Of a stretch of 64,000 nucleotides of DNA, positions 16,943-25,500 are shown piece after piece (positions within the stretch are counted from its first letter, which is position 1; each line of letters opens with the position of its first letter). The notes beneath the pieces are model-generated. The model was not told the DNA's origin. It searched no databases and saw nothing but the letters and a program-made list of their open reading frames with translations. Where the stretch lies: NCBI RefSeq assembly GCF_002086735.1, contig NZ_MVIJ01000009.1:62001-126000 (forward strand). Direction: 5' to 3'. The position numbers were made by a program, and so were the translations under genes. Source of the DNA: Mycobacterium scrofulaceum (GTDB taxonomy: Bacteria; Actinomycetota; Actinomycetes; Mycobacteriales; Mycobacteriaceae).

Positions 16943-17590
16943 TTGACGCGGACCACGCGCTGGACGATCGCGATCCTCGCGGTGGTCGCGGCGCTGACCG
17001 CGGCGCTGGTCGCCGAGCTGCGCGACGATTCCGCGACGACGCCGACCCCCGGCACCGCCCGGAACACGCCCGACCGCGAACACCGCGACGCCGACACGGC
17101 CGCGGCGCTGGCGGGTCCGCGGCAGCGGGCCGACCTGGCGCCCTGCCCCACCGCCGGCGACGGCCCCGGGCCCCCGGCGCTGCGCGGTGTGACGGTCGAG
17201 TGCGCCGCGGACGGTTCGGTTGTCGACGTCGCGCGCGCCCTGGCGGGCCGCCGGGTGGTGCTCAACCTGTGGGCGTATTGGTGCGCGCCGTGCGCGGCCG
17301 AGCTGCCCGCGATGGCCGAGTATCAACGCCGGGCCGGGCCGGGCGTGACGGTGGTGACCGTGCATCAGGACGAGAACGAGACGGCCGCGTTGCTGCGGCT
17401 GGCCGAGCTGGGCGTTCGGCTGCCGACCCTGCAGGACGGCCGGCGTCGGGTCGCGGCGGCCCTGGGCGTCGCAAACGTGATGCCAGCGACGGTGGTTCTG
17501 CGCCCGGACGGTAGCGTTGCGCAGATGCTGCCGCGGGCCTTCGACAGTGCCGACGAAATCGCCGCCGCGGTCGGAAATGACAAGGGATAA
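16943..17590 (+). CDS. Membrane-anchored thioredoxin-like protein (TlpA/ResA-type, Rv3673c-like)
   Basis: A 215-aa protein with an N-terminal signal-anchor (WTIAILAVVAALTAALVAEL, about residues 7-26), a low-complexity linker, and a thioredoxin fold from about residue 80 with active site LWAYWCAPC. It is predicted to act outside the membrane in thiol-disulfide exchange, for example on cytochrome c apoproteins or other exported proteins. The cis-proline region is NVMPATVVL. The start is TTG 16943, 9 bp after the nth stop, and no better codon precedes the membrane helix. The nudix gene follows after 8 bp. Confidence 0.88.
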   Translation: MTRTTRWTIAILAVVAALTAALVAELRDDSATTPTPGTARNTPDREHRDADTAAALAGPRQRADLAPCPTAGDGPGPPALRGVTVECAADGSVVDVARALAGRRVVLNLWAYWCAPCAAELPAMAEYQRRAGPGVTVVTVHQDENETAALLRLAELGVRLPTLQDGRRRVAAALGVANVMPATVVLRPDGSVAQMLPRAFDSADEIAAAVGNDKG

Positions 17591-17598
17591 GCCGAAAA

Positions 17599-18435
17599 TT
17601 GGACCGACTGGAGCGCCCGGTGAGGGTCGGGGGTGCGCACCCGCCCGCGGCAGGTGGGGGCCCCGAGAGCGCGCGCGGGACGGGTCCGCTGGCGCCCGAC
17701 GCCTCCCCGCCGTGGCTGCGCCCCCTGGTCGATAACGTCGAGCGGATGCCGGACGCCTACCGGCGCCGGTTGCCGGCCGACGTGCTGGCGATGATCACCG
17801 GCAAGGCGGTATCGGCGCTGCGCGGCAGCGGGCGCGAAGCCGCCGTCCTGGTGTTGTTTTCGGGGCCGGAGTCCGCGCCGGCCGACGGGGGCGTCCCCGA
17901 CGACGCCGACCTCCTGGTCACCGTGCGGGCCTCGACGCTGCGCCACCACGCCGGTCAGGCCGCGTTTCCCGGCGGCGCATCCGATCCCGACGACGACGGC
18001 CCGGTCGCCACCGCCCTGCGCGAGGCGCAGGAGGAGACCGGGATCGACGTCTCCCGGCTGCGTCCCCTGGTGACGATGGAGCGCACGTTCATCGCGCCGT
18101 CGCGGTTCCACGTCGTCCCGGTGCTGGCCTATTCGCCGGATCCCGGCCCGGTGGCCGTCGTCAACGAGGCCGAAACCGCGATCGTGGCGCGGGTTCCGTT
18201 GCGCGCCTTCATCAACCCGGCCAACCGGCTCATGGTGTACCGCGGCGACCTCGGCCGCCGGTGGGCCGGCCCGGCGTTTCTGCTGAACGAGATGCTGGTC
18301 TGGGGATTCACTGGGCAGGTGATCTGTGCGATGCTCGACGTCGCCGGCTGGGCCCAGCCCTGGGACACCACCGACGTCCGCGAGCTGGACGCGGCGATGG
18401 CGCTGGTCGGCGAGCAGGGTGGGCCCGACCGATGA
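17599..18435 (+). CDS. Nudix hydrolase, coenzyme A pyrophosphatase-like (Rv3672c-type)
   Basis: A 278-aa Nudix protein. The Nudix box GGASDPDDDGPVATALREAQ continues to EETGI, with all metal-binding glutamates, and just before it HHAGQAAFPGG has the LLTxRSxxLxxHxGxxxFPGG pattern of CoA-hydrolysing members such as NudL. Cleavage of CoA or a related dinucleotide is therefore likely but not proven. The N-terminal 45 residues are Pro/Gly-rich and probably disordered. The start is taken at TTG 17599; GTG 17620 is an alternative. The stop overlaps the marP ATG as ATGA. Confidence 0.88.
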   Translation: MDRLERPVRVGGAHPPAAGGGPESARGTGPLAPDASPPWLRPLVDNVERMPDAYRRRLPADVLAMITGKAVSALRGSGREAAVLVLFSGPESAPADGGVPDDADLLVTVRASTLRHHAGQAAFPGGASDPDDDGPVATALREAQEETGIDVSRLRPLVTMERTFIAPSRFHVVPVLAYSPDPGPVAVVNEAETAIVARVPLRAFINPANRLMVYRGDLGRRWAGPAFLLNEMLVWGFTGQVICAMLDVAGWAQPWDTTDVRELDAAMALVGEQGGPDR

Positions 18436-19640
18436 ACGTGAACTCCATGACCCCGTCGCAGTGGCTGGACGTGGCCGTGCTCGCGGTCGCCTTCATCGCG
18501 GCCGTCTCGGGCTGGCGTTCGGGCGCGCTGGGCTCCCTGCTGTCGTTCGTCGGCGTGTTGCTGGGCGCGATCGCCGGCGTGCTGCTGGCGCCCCACCTGG
18601 TCAGCCACATCGCCGCGGCCCGGGCCAAGCTGTTCGCCGCCCTGTTTTTGATTCTCGCGCTGGTGGTGATCGGCGAGGTCGCGGGAGTGGTGTTGGGGCG
18701 GGCGGTCCGCGGCGCGATCCGCAGCCGCGCCATCCGCACCGTCGACTCGTTCATCGGGGTGGGCGTCCAGCTCGTGGTGGTGTTGACCGCGGCCTGGCTG
18801 TTGGCGACGCCGCTGACCCAGTCCAAGGACCAGCCGGAGCTGGCGGCGGCGGTCCGCGGCTCGCGGGTGTTGGCGCAGGTCAACGAGGTCGCCCCGCCGT
18901 GGCTGAAGACGGTGCCCAAGCGGCTGTCGGCCCTGCTGAACACCTCCGGCCTGCCCGCGGTGCTGGAGCCGTTCAGCCGCACCCCGGTGATTCCCGTCGC
19001 CTCGCCCGACCCCGCACTGGCCAACAATCCGGTGGTGCAGGCCACCGCGCCGAGCGTCGTCAAGGTGCGCAGCCTGGCACCGAGCTGCCAGAAAGTGTTG
19101 GAGGGCAGCGGATTTGTGATCGCACCCGACCGGGTGATGACCAACGCGCACGTGGTGGCCGGTTCCAACAGCGTGCAAATCTATGCCAGCGGCAGCCCGC
19201 TGGATGCCACCGTCGTGTCCTACGACCCGTCGGTCGACATCGCCATCCTCGCGGTCCCCAACCTGCCGCCGCGGCCGTTGAGCTTCGCCCAGGCCGAGGC
19301 GAGAACCGGTACCAGCGTCGTGGTGCTGGGTTACCCCGGTGGCGGCAACTTCACCGCGACCCCGGCCCGCATCCGTGAGGTGATCAAGCTCAGCGGGCCC
19401 GACATCTACCGCGATCCCGCACCGGTCACCCGGGACGTCTACACCATCAGAGCCAATGTGGAGCAAGGCAATTCGGGCGGACCGCTGATCGACCTGGACG
19501 GGCGCGTGCTCGGCGTGGTGTTCGGCGCGGCCGTCGACGATCCCGACACGGGCTTCGTGTTGACGGCCGACGAGGTGGCCAGTCAGCTCAACAAGATCGG
19601 CGACACGCAGCAGGTCGGCACCGGGTCCTGCGTCAGCTGA
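18432..19640 (+). CDS. marP: Periplasmic serine protease MarP
   Basis: A 402-aa membrane protease. The first about 150 residues hold four hydrophobic helices of the CvpA/colicin V-production fold. A linker leads to a chymotrypsin-like domain with triad His240 (TNAHVV), Asp269 (VDIAIL) and Ser348 (GNSGGPL). These are offset by five from the published M. tuberculosis MarP residues. MarP maintains intrabacterial pH in acid and cleaves the peptidoglycan hydrolase RipA. Two cysteines flanking the protease domain (near SLAPSC and the C-terminal GSC) would form the stabilising disulfide. ATG 18432 overlaps the nudix stop; its end overlaps convergent ephE by 8 bp. Confidence 0.96.
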   Translation: MNVNSMTPSQWLDVAVLAVAFIAAVSGWRSGALGSLLSFVGVLLGAIAGVLLAPHLVSHIAAARAKLFAALFLILALVVIGEVAGVVLGRAVRGAIRSRAIRTVDSFIGVGVQLVVVLTAAWLLATPLTQSKDQPELAAAVRGSRVLAQVNEVAPPWLKTVPKRLSALLNTSGLPAVLEPFSRTPVIPVASPDPALANNPVVQATAPSVVKVRSLAPSCQKVLEGSGFVIAPDRVMTNAHVVAGSNSVQIYASGSPLDATVVSYDPSVDIAILAVPNLPPRPLSFAQAEARTGTSVVVLGYPGGGNFTATPARIREVIKLSGPDIYRDPAPVTRDVYTIRANVEQGNSGGPLIDLDGRVLGVVFGAAVDDPDTGFVLTADEVASQLNKIGDTQQVGTGSCVS

Positions 19641-20586
19641 CCACGTGGTCGAGGAACCTCGTCAGATGCCTGTTGACTTCCCCAGGCACCTCTTCGTGGC
19701 TGAAATGCCCTGCGCCGGCGATGGATACGTAGCGTCCCTGCGGCGCGTAACGCTGTGTCCGGTCCACCGGGTCGGCCAGCACGTACGGGTCGGCGTCGCC
19801 GCGTAGATGCAGCAGCGGCACGCTGAGCCGCTGGGACATCGACTTCATGAAGCGGCGGCCTTCGTCGCGCAGCTGGCTGCGCACCGCCCAGCGCTGGTAC
19901 TCCAGCGCGCAGTGCGCAGCCGACGGAATCTGGATGGCCGTCCGCAGGTGGCCGATGGATTCGGAAAAGTCTTCGGAGGCAAGCCATTTGGCGCAGCTGC
20001 GGCTGCGGATGAGGCGTTCGATCTCGGCCCCGTTGTCGCGGGTCAACAGGCGCTCCGGCCAGATCGGCACCTGGTAGCGCAGCAGCGTCGCCAACAGCGC
20101 GTACCCCTGGTCGCGCCGGGTCAGGGTGGACCGGCGCAGCGCCGCCGGATGGGGCGAGCTGATCAGCGCGATCGCCGACACCAGCCGCGCGTGCAGCAGT
20201 GCGGTGGCCCAGCAGGCCAGCCCCCCGTCGGCGTGCCCGACCAGCGTCGCCGACGAGTGCCCCAGCGCGCGAATGAGTCCGGCGGTGTCACCGGCCAGCG
20301 TCCAGCCGTCGTAGCCGCGGGGCGGCTTGTCGCTGCCGCCGTAGCCGCGCAGGTCGACCGCGACCACCCGCGCCCCGGTCAGCCCACGCAACTGATGACG
20401 CCACGACCACCAGAACGAACCGAAACCGTGCAGCAACATCACCAGCGGCCGGGCGGTGGGGGGTGCGGCGTTGTCCGCGCCCGCGGGCAGTGCCTCGACC
20501 ACATGGAACCGGATGCCGTTGGCGTGCACATCCAGGTGCCGCCACGGCCCGTCGATGCGGGTTACCGACGGATCCGGCGGCGCCAT
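19633..20586 (-). CDS. ephE: Alpha/beta-hydrolase, epoxide hydrolase-like EphE
   Basis: A 317-aa alpha/beta-hydrolase. The oxyanion motif is HGFGSFWWSW (HG-x-G-x-x-x-x-W), the nucleophile Asp lies in GHADGG as in epoxide hydrolases and haloalkane dehalogenases, and the catalytic His is in GAGHFSHEE. A helical cap spans roughly residues 150-230. It would open epoxides by an ester intermediate; the native substrate is unknown, possibly lipid or aromatic epoxides. Its ATG directly follows the stop of the Rv3669-type membrane gene with no gap, and its stop overlaps that of convergent marP. Confidence 0.9.
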   Translation of the reverse strand: MAPPDPSVTRIDGPWRHLDVHANGIRFHVVEALPAGADNAAPPTARPLVMLLHGFGSFWWSWRHQLRGLTGARVVAVDLRGYGGSDKPPRGYDGWTLAGDTAGLIRALGHSSATLVGHADGGLACWATALLHARLVSAIALISSPHPAALRRSTLTRRDQGYALLATLLRYQVPIWPERLLTRDNGAEIERLIRSRSCAKWLASEDFSESIGHLRTAIQIPSAAHCALEYQRWAVRSQLRDEGRRFMKSMSQRLSVPLLHLRGDADPYVLADPVDRTQRYAPQGRYVSIAGAGHFSHEEVPGEVNRHLTRFLDHVVS

Positions 20587-21114
20587 CTACCAACCCGAGG
20601 GATCGGTATCGGGCTTTTCGTGCTTGCCGCGCTCGGCGAGCTGGTTGGCCGGGCCCGGCGTCTTGTCGTGGCCCGGGGTGAGGGCGGTGCGGGTCTCCTT
20701 GACCGATTCGATCGTCTCCCGCGGGCCGCGGATGCGGCGCACCTTGAGGAAGCCCAACAGGGCCAGCAGGGCGCCGAAGACCACCTGGGCCCCGAACACG
20801 ATCAGGAACGCCGCCCAGCGCCACAGCCAGGTGTCGAGCAGTTCGGCCACGAAGAAGAAGAAAAAGAACGTGGAGTAGAACAGCACCACCAGCGCGGCGA
20901 TGAAGAACACGCTGCCGGTCAGGCCCTTCTTGACGTCCCGGGTGATCTCCGCCCGGGCCAGCTCGACCTCGGCGCGCACCAGCGTGGAGACCTGCGTGGT
21001 GGCGTCCTTGATCAGGTCACCGATCGACGGCTCGGCCGGCCGGGCGTGCGGGTCGGCCAGGGGGATCGTGGTCAGGGTGCTGGGCACACCGTTCTTGCCA
21101 TCGGGTTTGCTCAC
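20587..21114 (-). CDS. Membrane protein, phage-holin-3-6/DUF1469 type (Rv3669-like)
   Basis: A 175-aa protein with a soluble N-terminal segment, a conserved amphipathic helix (IGDLIKDATTQVSTLVRAEVE), and two membrane helices (about residues 65-90 and 97-120) around a striking run of seven phenylalanines. This organisation is that of the DUF1469/holin superfamily III group. The name is misleading: these are chromosomal actinobacterial proteins with no shown lysis role. The C-terminal tail is charged. It abuts ephE (zero gap) and forms an operon with it. Confidence 0.85.
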   Translation of the reverse strand: MSKPDGKNGVPSTLTTIPLADPHARPAEPSIGDLIKDATTQVSTLVRAEVELARAEITRDVKKGLTGSVFFIAALVVLFYSTFFFFFFVAELLDTWLWRWAAFLIVFGAQVVFGALLALLGFLKVRRIRGPRETIESVKETRTALTPGHDKTPGPANQLAERGKHEKPDTDPSGW

Positions 21115-21316
21115 AGACGGTCCCCTCTTTCGTCATTGCCCGGCGCTGTCGTCGCGGTTCATGTTGCCATGCGGCGCCATGCCAGACGAGGCCAGCCGAG
21201 GCGGCGGCGTCCCGCGGCCGGGCAAGTGGCGCGCGCTCGGCAGGGCGGGCGGACCCCCCGGCCGACTAGACTGGCGACGCCGGTCCGGATTCCGGCCTGT
21301 CGATGGGAGTGGTGCT

Positions 21317-22015
21317 GTGCAGACGGCGCACCGGTGCTTCGTGGGGGCGGTGGCGGCGGTCCTGGTGGCCCTGGTCGGTTGCTCCGCGCGCGCCGCGGCC
21401 GCCGACGTCAGGATCCCGATGGGCGGCGGCGCCGGCATCGTCATCAACGGGGACACGATGTGCACCCTGACGACGATCGGGGGCGACACCGCCGGTGACC
21501 TGATCGGCTTCACCTCCGCGCACTGCGGCGGCCCGGGCGCGCAGGTCGCCGCCGAGGGCGCCGAGAACGCCGGCGTCCTGGGCACCATGGTGGCCGGCAA
21601 CGACAACCTCGACTACGCGGTCATCAAGTTCGATCCCGCCAAGGTGACACCGACGGCCAACTACAACGGTTTCGCGATCAACGGCCTGGGCCCCGATCCG
21701 GCCTTCGGCGAGATCGCCTGCAAGCAGGGCCGCACCACCGGCAACTCGTGCGGCGTCACCTGGGGACCGGGCCAGGACCCGGGCACCATCGTCATGCAGG
21801 TCTGCGGCCAGCCGGGCGACTCCGGGGCGCCGGTGACCGTCAACGGCCTGCTGGTCGGGATGATCCACGGCGCGTTCAGCGACAACCTGCCGACCTGCGT
21901 CATCAAGTACATCCCGCTGCACACGCCGGCCGTGGTCCAGTCGTTCAACGCGGTCCTGGCCGACGTCAACGCCAAGCATCGGCCCGGCGCCGGGTTCACG
22001 CCGCTGCCGGCCTGA
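21317..22015 (+). CDS. Secreted chymotrypsin-like serine protease (Rv3668c-type)
   Basis: A 232-aa exported protein, the same length as its M. tuberculosis relative. The signal peptide covers about residues 1-28 (FVGAVAAVLVALVGCSARAA). The trypsin-fold triad is His in SAHCGG, Asp in NLDYAV and Ser in GDSGAP. Four cysteines of the mature part could form two disulfides, as in alpha-lytic-type proteases. Activity is plausible but the substrate is unknown. GTG 21317 (VQTAHR) fits the family start; the reading frame is open far upstream but has no domain there. It is divergent from the Rv3669-type gene and convergent with acs, whose stop lies 3 bp beyond its own. Confidence 0.92.
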   Translation: MQTAHRCFVGAVAAVLVALVGCSARAAAADVRIPMGGGAGIVINGDTMCTLTTIGGDTAGDLIGFTSAHCGGPGAQVAAEGAENAGVLGTMVAGNDNLDYAVIKFDPAKVTPTANYNGFAINGLGPDPAFGEIACKQGRTTGNSCGVTWGPGQDPGTIVMQVCGQPGDSGAPVTVNGLLVGMIHGAFSDNLPTCVIKYIPLHTPAVVQSFNAVLADVNAKHRPGAGFTPLPA

Positions 22016-22018
22016 CGC

Positions 22019-23968
22019 CTACTTCGCGGCCTGGATCGCGTCGAACACGCCGGGATCCAGCAGCGTCGACGTGTCGCCCAGCTCCCGCTTTTCGGCGACG
22101 TCGCGCAGCAGCCGGCGCATGATCTTCCCGCTGCGCGTCTTGGGCAGTTCGGGCACCACGTGGATCTCACGCGGCTTGGCGATGGGCGAGATCTCCCGGG
22201 CCACCTCGGCGCGCAGCTCGTCGACGATCCCGTCGTGCACCTCGTACTCGGCGCACAAGACGACGAACGCGCAGACGGCCTGTCCCGTGGTCTCGTCCGC
22301 CTTGGCGACCACCGCGGCCTCGGCCACCCCGTGGTGGCCGACGAGCGCCGACTCCAGTTCGGCGCTCGAGAGCCGGTGCCCCGACACGTTCATCACGTCG
22401 TCGATGCGGCCCACCACCCAGATGGCGCCGTCGCGGTCGTAATAGGCGCTGTCCCCGGCGAAGTACCAGCCCTGCTCGGCGAACCGGGACCAATAGGTCT
22501 CGACGTAGCGCTCCGGATCGCCCCAGATGCCGCGCAGCATGGAGGGCCACGGCTGGTCCAAGACCAAATAGCCGGTGACGTGTTCGCCGTGATGGACGGT
22601 GGGCGTCAGCTGTTCGCCGTGGTCGTCGACGATGCTCGCGGAGATGCCCGGCAGCGCCCGCATCGCCGAACCCGGTTTGGCCGCGGCGACCCCGGGCAGC
22701 GGGGAGATCATCGCGGCGCCGGTCTCGGTCTGCCACCAGGTGTCCACGATGGGCAGGCGGTCCGCGCCGATCACCGTGCGGTACCAGCGCCACGCCTCCG
22801 GGTTGATCGGCTCGCCCACGGTGCCCAGCAGTCGCAGGCTGGACAGGTCGTGCGCGTCGGGGATCTCGCGCCCCCACTTCATGAACGTCCGGATCAGCGT
22901 GGGCGCGGTGTAATAGATTGTCACGCCGTACTTTTCGATGATCTCGAAGTGCCGGTGCTGGGTCGGCGCGTCGGGCGTGCCCTCGTAGAGCACCTCGGTG
23001 ACGCCGTTGGACAGCGGGCCGTAGACACCGTAGGTGTGCCCGGTGACCCAGCCGATATCGGCGGTGCACCAGAACACGTCGCGTTCGGGCTTGATGTCGA
23101 AGATGTAGTGATGCGTGTAGGAGCTCTGGGTCAGGTAGCCGCCGCTGGTGTGCACGATGCCCTTGGGCTTGCCGGTGGTGCCGGAGGTGTAGAGCAAAAA
23201 CAGCGGCTGCTCGGCGTCGAAGGGCTCCGGGGTGTGTTCGGGCGACGCCGCGTCGACGACGTCGTGCCACCACAGGTCCCGGTCGTCGTTCCACGACACG
23301 TCGATTCCGGTGCGGCGCACCACCAGGACGCGCTCGACGGGGCTCTCGGGATCGTCGACCGCCTCGTCGGCGGCATCCTTCAGCGGTGCCGGCTTGCCGC
23401 GGCGGAATTGCCCGTCGCTGGTGATCACCAACTTCGCCTCGGCATCGGCGATCCGCGCGCGCAGCGCCTTCGCGGTGAAGCCGGCGAACACGACGCTGTG
23501 CATGATGCCCAGGCGCGCGCACGCGAGCATCGAGATCACCGCCTCGGGGATCAGCGGCATGTAGATCGCGACGCGGTCACCGGCCGCCAGGCCCAGACCG
23601 GTCAGCGCGTTGGCCGCCTGGCACACCCGCGCCTGCAGCTCGGCGTAGGTCAGGCTGCGGCTGTCGCCGGGCTCGCCCTCCCAGTGGATGGCGACGCGGT
23701 CGCCGTGGCCGGCCTCCACGTGGCGGTCCACGCAGTTGTAGGCCACGTTGAGCTTGCCGTCGGCGAACCACTTGGCGAACGGCGCCTGCGACCAGTCCAG
23801 CACCTCGGTGAAGGGGGTCGCCCAGGACAGCCGATTGGCCTGCCTGGCCCAGAAGGCCAGGCGGTCCGCGTCGGCCTCGCGGTAGAGGTCCTCGCCCGCG
23901 TTGGCCTGCTCGGCGAACGCCGCCGGCGGGGGATACGACGACGGGCCTACGGCGTCGGTGGCGGTCAC
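22019..23968 (-). CDS. acs: Acetyl-coenzyme A synthetase
   Basis: A 649-aa AMP-forming acetyl-CoA synthetase of full length. The ATP-binding P-loop is YTSGTTGKPKG, the acyl-pocket motif is WWQTETGA, and the hinge is YFAGDSAYYDRDG. The regulatory and catalytic lysine lies in PKTRSGKIMRR, the site acetylated in mycobacteria by a cAMP-dependent acetyltransferase to switch the enzyme off. It converts acetate, CoA and ATP to acetyl-CoA for central metabolism. It is transcribed alone; its start is divergent from a DUF4232-type gene across 116 bp. Confidence 0.97.
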   Translation of the reverse strand: MTATDAVGPSSYPPPAAFAEQANAGEDLYREADADRLAFWARQANRLSWATPFTEVLDWSQAPFAKWFADGKLNVAYNCVDRHVEAGHGDRVAIHWEGEPGDSRSLTYAELQARVCQAANALTGLGLAAGDRVAIYMPLIPEAVISMLACARLGIMHSVVFAGFTAKALRARIADAEAKLVITSDGQFRRGKPAPLKDAADEAVDDPESPVERVLVVRRTGIDVSWNDDRDLWWHDVVDAASPEHTPEPFDAEQPLFLLYTSGTTGKPKGIVHTSGGYLTQSSYTHHYIFDIKPERDVFWCTADIGWVTGHTYGVYGPLSNGVTEVLYEGTPDAPTQHRHFEIIEKYGVTIYYTAPTLIRTFMKWGREIPDAHDLSSLRLLGTVGEPINPEAWRWYRTVIGADRLPIVDTWWQTETGAAMISPLPGVAAAKPGSAMRALPGISASIVDDHGEQLTPTVHHGEHVTGYLVLDQPWPSMLRGIWGDPERYVETYWSRFAEQGWYFAGDSAYYDRDGAIWVVGRIDDVMNVSGHRLSSAELESALVGHHGVAEAAVVAKADETTGQAVCAFVVLCAEYEVHDGIVDELRAEVAREISPIAKPREIHVVPELPKTRSGKIMRRLLRDVAEKRELGDTSTLLDPGVFDAIQAAK

Positions 23969-24084
23969 TGGCTTCCTCCTAGTGTCGAGGCTCGTCGATC
24001 GTCAGAGAGCCTAGCGCCGCAAGGTGAAAAGGGAAGCGCCAAATGTGAGGTCAAAGCCCACGCCGCGAGCGCATAATCACCGGT

Positions 24085-24627
24085 GTGCCGGGTCACGGAC
24101 GGCGTATAGGCCGACTAGTCCCCAGTTTCGCGTCGGTCGCAACGGGTTACGCGGCCACCGCCATCCTGGGGTCGCCGGCGTGGGCCATGCCGACCGACTC
24201 CGCCGACGCCCCGGCGCCGTGCTGGTCGGATCAGATCGCCGTCACCGCCTCGCCGACGCAGGCCGCGGTGGGCCACCGCTCGTCCACCCTGGTGTTCAGC
24301 CTCGCCGGCGGCGCGGAGCCCTGCACGCTGACCGGGTACCCGGGCGTGGACTCGGGCCCCGGTGGCCCGCTGATTCACGCCCAGCCCACGCCGCGCGGCT
24401 ACATGGGCGGCCTGCCCGGGGGCGCCGACGTGCCGCCCACCGTGATCCTGTCCCTGTCCAGCCAGGCGCAGGCCATCGTGGAGGGCATGGCCATCGACGC
24501 CAACGGCGAACCGTGCCCGACCTACACCGAGCTGCTGGTCAACCCGCCCGACACGACCGTGGTGCTGACCGTGCCGGCCACCATCGACGCGTGCACGCTG
24601 CAGGTGCACCCGATCACGCCGGTCTGA
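24085..24627 (+). CDS. Secreted DUF4232-type protein
   Basis: A 180-aa protein with a probable export signal (LVPSFASVATGYAATAILGS, cleavage near AWA) and a beta-rich domain with four cysteines in the mature part (PAPCWSDQ, EPCTLTGYPG, EPCPTYTE, DACTLQVHP). The CTLTGYPGV motif is the hallmark of DUF4232, an extracellular domain of unknown function in actinobacteria. GTG 24085 is the start. I do not recall a counterpart at this spot in H37Rv between acs and dppA, so it may be lineage-specific. It is convergent with the proline-rich membrane protein gene that ends 7 bp downstream. Confidence 0.8.
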   Translation: MPGHGRRIGRLVPSFASVATGYAATAILGSPAWAMPTDSADAPAPCWSDQIAVTASPTQAAVGHRSSTLVFSLAGGAEPCTLTGYPGVDSGPGGPLIHAQPTPRGYMGGLPGGADVPPTVILSLSSQAQAIVEGMAIDANGEPCPTYTELLVNPPDTTVVLTVPATIDACTLQVHPITPV

Positions 24628-24633
24628 GCGACC

Positions 24634-25425
24634 TCACGAGTCGGCCCTGGCCAGGCAGTAGACGCGGGCAGGCTCCGGGTAGCTGACGCCCTTGTCGCCG
24701 GGCAGGCATTGGGTTTTGTCCGTGCTGCCATCGATGCGCTGCGCGACCTTGACCTGAATCCGGTGCGGGTCGCCGCAGTCGCCCGGTCGAAGGCTCACGG
24801 CTTCGCCGTCGCTGATGAACAGGTAGCAGCGGCCCTGATGCAGGTTGATCATGAAGCACAGGGTCGTCGAATGATTGCTGGCGCGCTCGTAGATCGAGTG
24901 CTCCCGTTTACCGTCGGGGCAGTTCGCCGAGGCGTCCCCCTTGAACGCGAGTTCGTACGTCGCGGCGGGGTCGGTGCAGCTGCTGCTCGGGCGGGCGTCG
25001 AAACGGTGTGCCTGGTAGTCGTTTTCGCTGATGCAATCGCCTACCTGAAGCAACGAGTCACCCCGGTGCTCCGACAGCGCCCTCGCCCCCCGGAGGAAGA
25101 TGTTCAACCCGCCCAGTCCCAGCAGGACGGCGCCGACGGTGATCAGTGTGGTGGCCGACTTGCTCGTCGGCCGCCGGGGCGGCACGGCGGGCGGGTAGCC
25201 CGGGTAGGGCGGTGGAGCGGGGTACGGGCCCGGATACCCCATCGGCGGTGGGGGCGGATACGGATGGCCGGCGGTGTACGGCGGCGGGAACGGCGGACGT
25301 CTGCGCGAGCGCTCCAGCAGGCCGGCGATCAGACAGATCAATCCGGTTGCGGGAAGGCCGAACGTAAAGATCAGTTCCCCCGCCAGCAGACCCGGTCTGT
25401 CCGACGCCAGATACCCGAGAGTCAT
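24634..25425 (-). CDS. Proline-rich membrane protein with LppU-like C-terminal domain
   Basis: A 263-aa protein. An N-terminal hydrophobic segment (LIFTFGLPATGLICLIAGLL) is followed by a Pro/Tyr/Gly-rich cytoplasmic stretch (residues about 45-83), a second membrane helix (TLITVGAVLLGLGGLNIFL), and an extracellular domain with six or so cysteines beginning LLQVGDCISEND. The VGDC start and Cys pattern resemble LppU-like domains of mycobacteria; the match is by eye only. The gene is divergent from dppA across 75 bp. No function can be assigned. Confidence 0.75.
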   Translation of the reverse strand: MTLGYLASDRPGLLAGELIFTFGLPATGLICLIAGLLERSRRRPPFPPPYTAGHPYPPPPPMGYPGPYPAPPPYPGYPPAVPPRRPTSKSATTLITVGAVLLGLGGLNIFLRGARALSEHRGDSLLQVGDCISENDYQAHRFDARPSSSCTDPAATYELAFKGDASANCPDGKREHSIYERASNHSTTLCFMINLHQGRCYLFISDGEAVSLRPGDCGDPHRIQVKVAQRIDGSTDKTQCLPGDKGVSYPEPARVYCLARADS

Positions 25426-25500
25426 GCCGCGATTCTAAATTCGCGGGCCCACGCCGGGCACTTCACCGCCGCGCCGGTCCAGGACCTAGGGTCGGGTGTC

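Noticed and set aside
20587..21114. Prophage holin
   Set aside because: The family name includes holin, but the gene is part of the conserved core order with ephE and has no phage neighbours.
22160..24076. 638-codon plus-strand frame
   Set aside because: Antisense shadow of acs, with the same low-complexity composition.
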